A stretch of DNA of 64,000 nt, from contig NZ_CP119989.1 in NCBI RefSeq assembly GCF_029338555.1, positions 682,001-746,000 on the forward strand. The letters run 5' to 3'. This document shows positions 62,406 through 64,000 of the stretch, one piece after another (positions within the stretch are counted from its first letter, which is position 1; each line of letters begins with the position of its first letter). The position numbers and the translations under genes are program-made. This stretch comes from Halobaculum marinum. GTDB taxonomy: Archaea; Halobacteriota; Halobacteria; Halobacteriales; Haloferacaceae. The notes below the pieces were generated by a model. That model was not told where the DNA came from, did not search any database, and was given only the letters and a program-made list of their open reading frames with translations.

Positions 62406-63549
62406 CGGTCTCACCTCCGGCGTCGGCCGCTTCGGCAGCGTCGGCGCCGCGCATCTCCGCGAGGCCGCCGGCGAAGGCGCCGGTCGCCTCCGTCTCCAGC
62501 GGCTCGCTGTGCTCGTAGCCCACGTCCTCGTACTTGATGCACGAGACGGAGTGTGGCTGCTCGACGGACTCACTCACGTCGTGGAACTGCGGGTGGAACT
62601 CCTTGCACGCCTCCCGGGCCTCCGGGCAGCGCGTGTGGAACCGACAGCCCGACGGCGGGTTGATCGCCTCGGGCATCACGCCCTTGATCGGGTCGAGCGC
62701 CTCGACCGACCGGTCGGGGCGCGGCATCGACCGCAGCAGCGCCTCGGTGTAGGGGTGTTTCGTGTCGTGGAACATGTCGTCGACCTCGGCCTCCTCGACG
62801 ACCTCGCCGAGGTACATCACGTTCACGCGGTCGCAGATCTCCGCGACCACGCCCATGTCGTGGGTGACCCACAGGAACGCGGTGTTGTACCGCTCCTGGA
62901 GGTCGCTGACCAGATCGAGGATCTGCCCCTCGACGGTCACGTCGAGCGCGGTCGTCGGCTCGTCGGCGATGATGAGCCGCGGCTCACACGCCAGCGCCAT
63001 CGCGATGAGGACGCGCTGGCGCATCCCACCGGAGAACTCGTGGGGGTAGTCGTCGTAGCGGATCTCCGGCTCCGGGATACCGACCTCGCGGAGCATGTCG
63101 ACGGCGATCGTTTTCGCCTCCTTGGCGCCGACGTCGCGGTTCAACTCGATGAACTCCCGAAGCTGGTCGCCCACCTTGAATACGGGGTTGAGCGACTCCA
63201 TCGGGTCCTGGAACACGATCGCGATCTCGCGACCGCGGACCTGCTCGCGCATCTCCCGGTTGGTGAGCATCTCGTCGGACGGCTCCATCCGTCCGTCGGG
63301 CGTCTCTTGGATGTCGACCAGCTTCTTCCCGTCGAACGTGACGGTCCCGTCGACGATCCGTCCGGGCTCTTCGACGAGGCGCATGATCGACTGCGCGGCG
63401 ACGGACTTCCCGGCGCCTGACTCGCCGACCAGTCCGACGAGTTCGCCCTCGCCGACCTCGAAGTTCACGCCGTCGACCGCGCGCACGGTGCCTTCTTCGG
63501 TGAAGAACTGGGTCTTCAGGTTCTCGACTTTGAGTAGTGGTTCGGACAT
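62398..63549 (-). CDS. dppD: Peptide ABC transporter ATP-binding protein (DppD/OppD type)
   Basis: A 383-residue ATPase. Walker [17 protein letters not shown], signature [17 protein letters not shown], Walker [15 protein letters not shown]-loop VTHDMGVV. The C-terminal Cys set is [17 protein letters not shown] and SVSCIKY without the insert of its partner. Energises import of di- or oligopeptides together with the downstream ATPase and upstream permeases. Confidence 0.94.
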   Translation of the reverse strand: MSEPLLKVENLKTQFFTEEGTVRAVDGVNFEVGEGELVGLVGESGAGKSVAAQSIMRLVEEPGRIVDGTVTFDGKKLVDIQETPDGRMEPSDEMLTNREMREQVRGREIAIVFQDPMESLNPVFKVGDQLREFIELNRDVGAKEAKTIAVDMLREVGIPEPEIRYDDYPHEFSGGMRQRVLIAMALACEPRLIIADEPTTALDVTVEGQILDLVSDLQERYNTAFLWVTHDMGVVAEICDRVNVMYLGEVVEEAEVDDMFHDTKHPYTEALLRSMPRPDRSVEALDPIKGVMPEAINPPSGCRFHTRCPEAREACKEFHPQFHDVSESVEQPHSVSCIKYEDVGYEHSEPLETEATGAFAGGLAEMRGADAAEAADAGGETDE

Positions 63550-64000
63550 CAGTTGTTGATACGGGGGTCAAGCGCGTCGCGCAGACCGTCGCCGAGGAGG
63601 TTGAAGCCCACCACGGTCACGAGGATGGCCACCCCGGGCCAGATACTGAACCACGGGTCCGGCAGCATGTAGTCACGTGACTGTGAGAGCATCTGCCCCC
63701 ACGACGGCGTGGGAGGCTGTGCGCCGTACCCGAGGAACGACAGCCCGGCGACGATTAAGATTGCGACGCCGATCTGCAGGGTCGCCTGGACGAGCACGGG
63801 GGCGAAGCTGTTCGGGATGACGTGCCGGAAGATGATGTTCCGGTCGCGCACGCCGGCCGCGCGGGCGGCCTCGATGTAGTCCTCTTCACGCACCGACAGC
63901 ACCCGCGACCGGATGAGTCGGGCGAACGTCGGGATGTTCGCGATCCCGACGCCGATCATCGCGAACGTGAGGTTGCGACCGAACGCGACCATGAACACGA
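63549..64000 (-). CDS. dppC: Peptide ABC transporter permease (DppC/OppC type), cut by window edge
   Basis: The visible 150 C-terminal residues contain the permease EAA loop (EEDYIEAARAAGVRDRNIIF), RHVIPNSFAPVLVQATLQIG, FLGYGAQPPTPSWGQML and the final FNLLGDGLRDALDPR, the standard DppC ending. The N-terminus lies beyond the right edge. Its stop overlaps the dppD start (ATGA), so the genes form one operon with more genes presumably upstream. Confidence 0.93.
   Translation of the reverse strand, partial: VFMVAFGRNLTFAMIGVGIANIPTFARLIRSRVLSVREEDYIEAARAAGVRDRNIIFRHVIPNSFAPVLVQATLQIGVAILIVAGLSFLGYGAQPPTPSWGQMLSQSRDYMLPDPWFSIWPGVAILVTVVGFNLLGDGLRDALDPRINN

Overview
The window is a 64 kb piece of a haloarchaeal (class Halobacteria) chromosome. 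The evidence is the very high GC content with G/C at most third codon positions, the acidic proteins, the TATA boxes about 28 bases before start codons (leaderless transcripts), and archaeal core genes: aIF5B/IF-2, PAN, TFB, S19e, PDCD5-type protein, Pus10, NOB1, class I lysyl-tRNA synthetase and SecDF. Close matches to Haloferax-type proteins (MobB-like/MoaE fusion, PitA, PanB-type PAN) suggest Haloferacales, but the genus cannot be fixed by eye. No rRNA, tRNA, CRISPR array, insertion sequence or provirus was recognised. Most of the window is ordinary core genome with accessory patches.

Layout. 0-7.5 kb: a carbohydrate patch with a GH68 fructosyltransferase, a GH32 fructosidase carrying an N-terminal amidotransferase-like domain, a Tat-exported beta-propeller protein, an aldo/keto reductase and a small AT-richer lipoprotein. 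7.6-14.6 kb: a soluble GAF-GAF histidine kinase, PitA (Cld-like domain fused to a monooxygenase domain through a His-rich linker), a GNAT with a 9-bp minisatellite, a site-2 protease and a PadR repressor with a perfect inverted repeat over its promoter. 14.8-28.6 kb: pyrH-lysS, moaE, a second site-2 protease, thiL, a flippase-like protein, S19e/PDCD5/PP-loop genes, a DMT transporter, hisS-truA and an M28 peptidase. 29-35 kb: a transducer, PepF, PAN and a second small lipoprotein resembling the first. 35-50 kb: arginine decarboxylase, infB, PRC-barrel/nob1, CPBP protease, pgi, secF-secD, rnhB, pus10 and several small conserved haloarchaeal genes. 50-64 kb: a TFB that has lost its zinc-ribbon cysteines and sits behind a 41-codon upstream ORF, a DICT protein, an amidohydrolase, an MFS transporter, Pcp, two HTH regulators, a second M28 peptidase, a gamma-glutamyltransferase-like protein and the end of a peptide ABC-transporter operon.

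How parts fit together. GH68 and GH32 could make and break fructans or split sucrose; neither has a visible export signal. Pcp, M28, GGT-like and Dpp-type ABC genes at 55-64 kb look like a peptide and amino-acid scavenging neighbourhood, with PepF and the second M28 elsewhere. The PRC-barrel gene and nob1 overlap by one base next to infB, a translation/ribosome-biogenesis cluster.

Most unusual signals: the zinc-ribbon-less TFB with its coupled upstream ORF; the PadR operator-like palindrome; the pair of related lipoproteins in AT-richer islands; a family of extragenic repeats at four places (9.4, 14.7, 42.4 and 53.7 kb) sharing a core motif; and the fructan patch. I saw no convincing complete, undescribed multi-gene system; these are the leads worth following.
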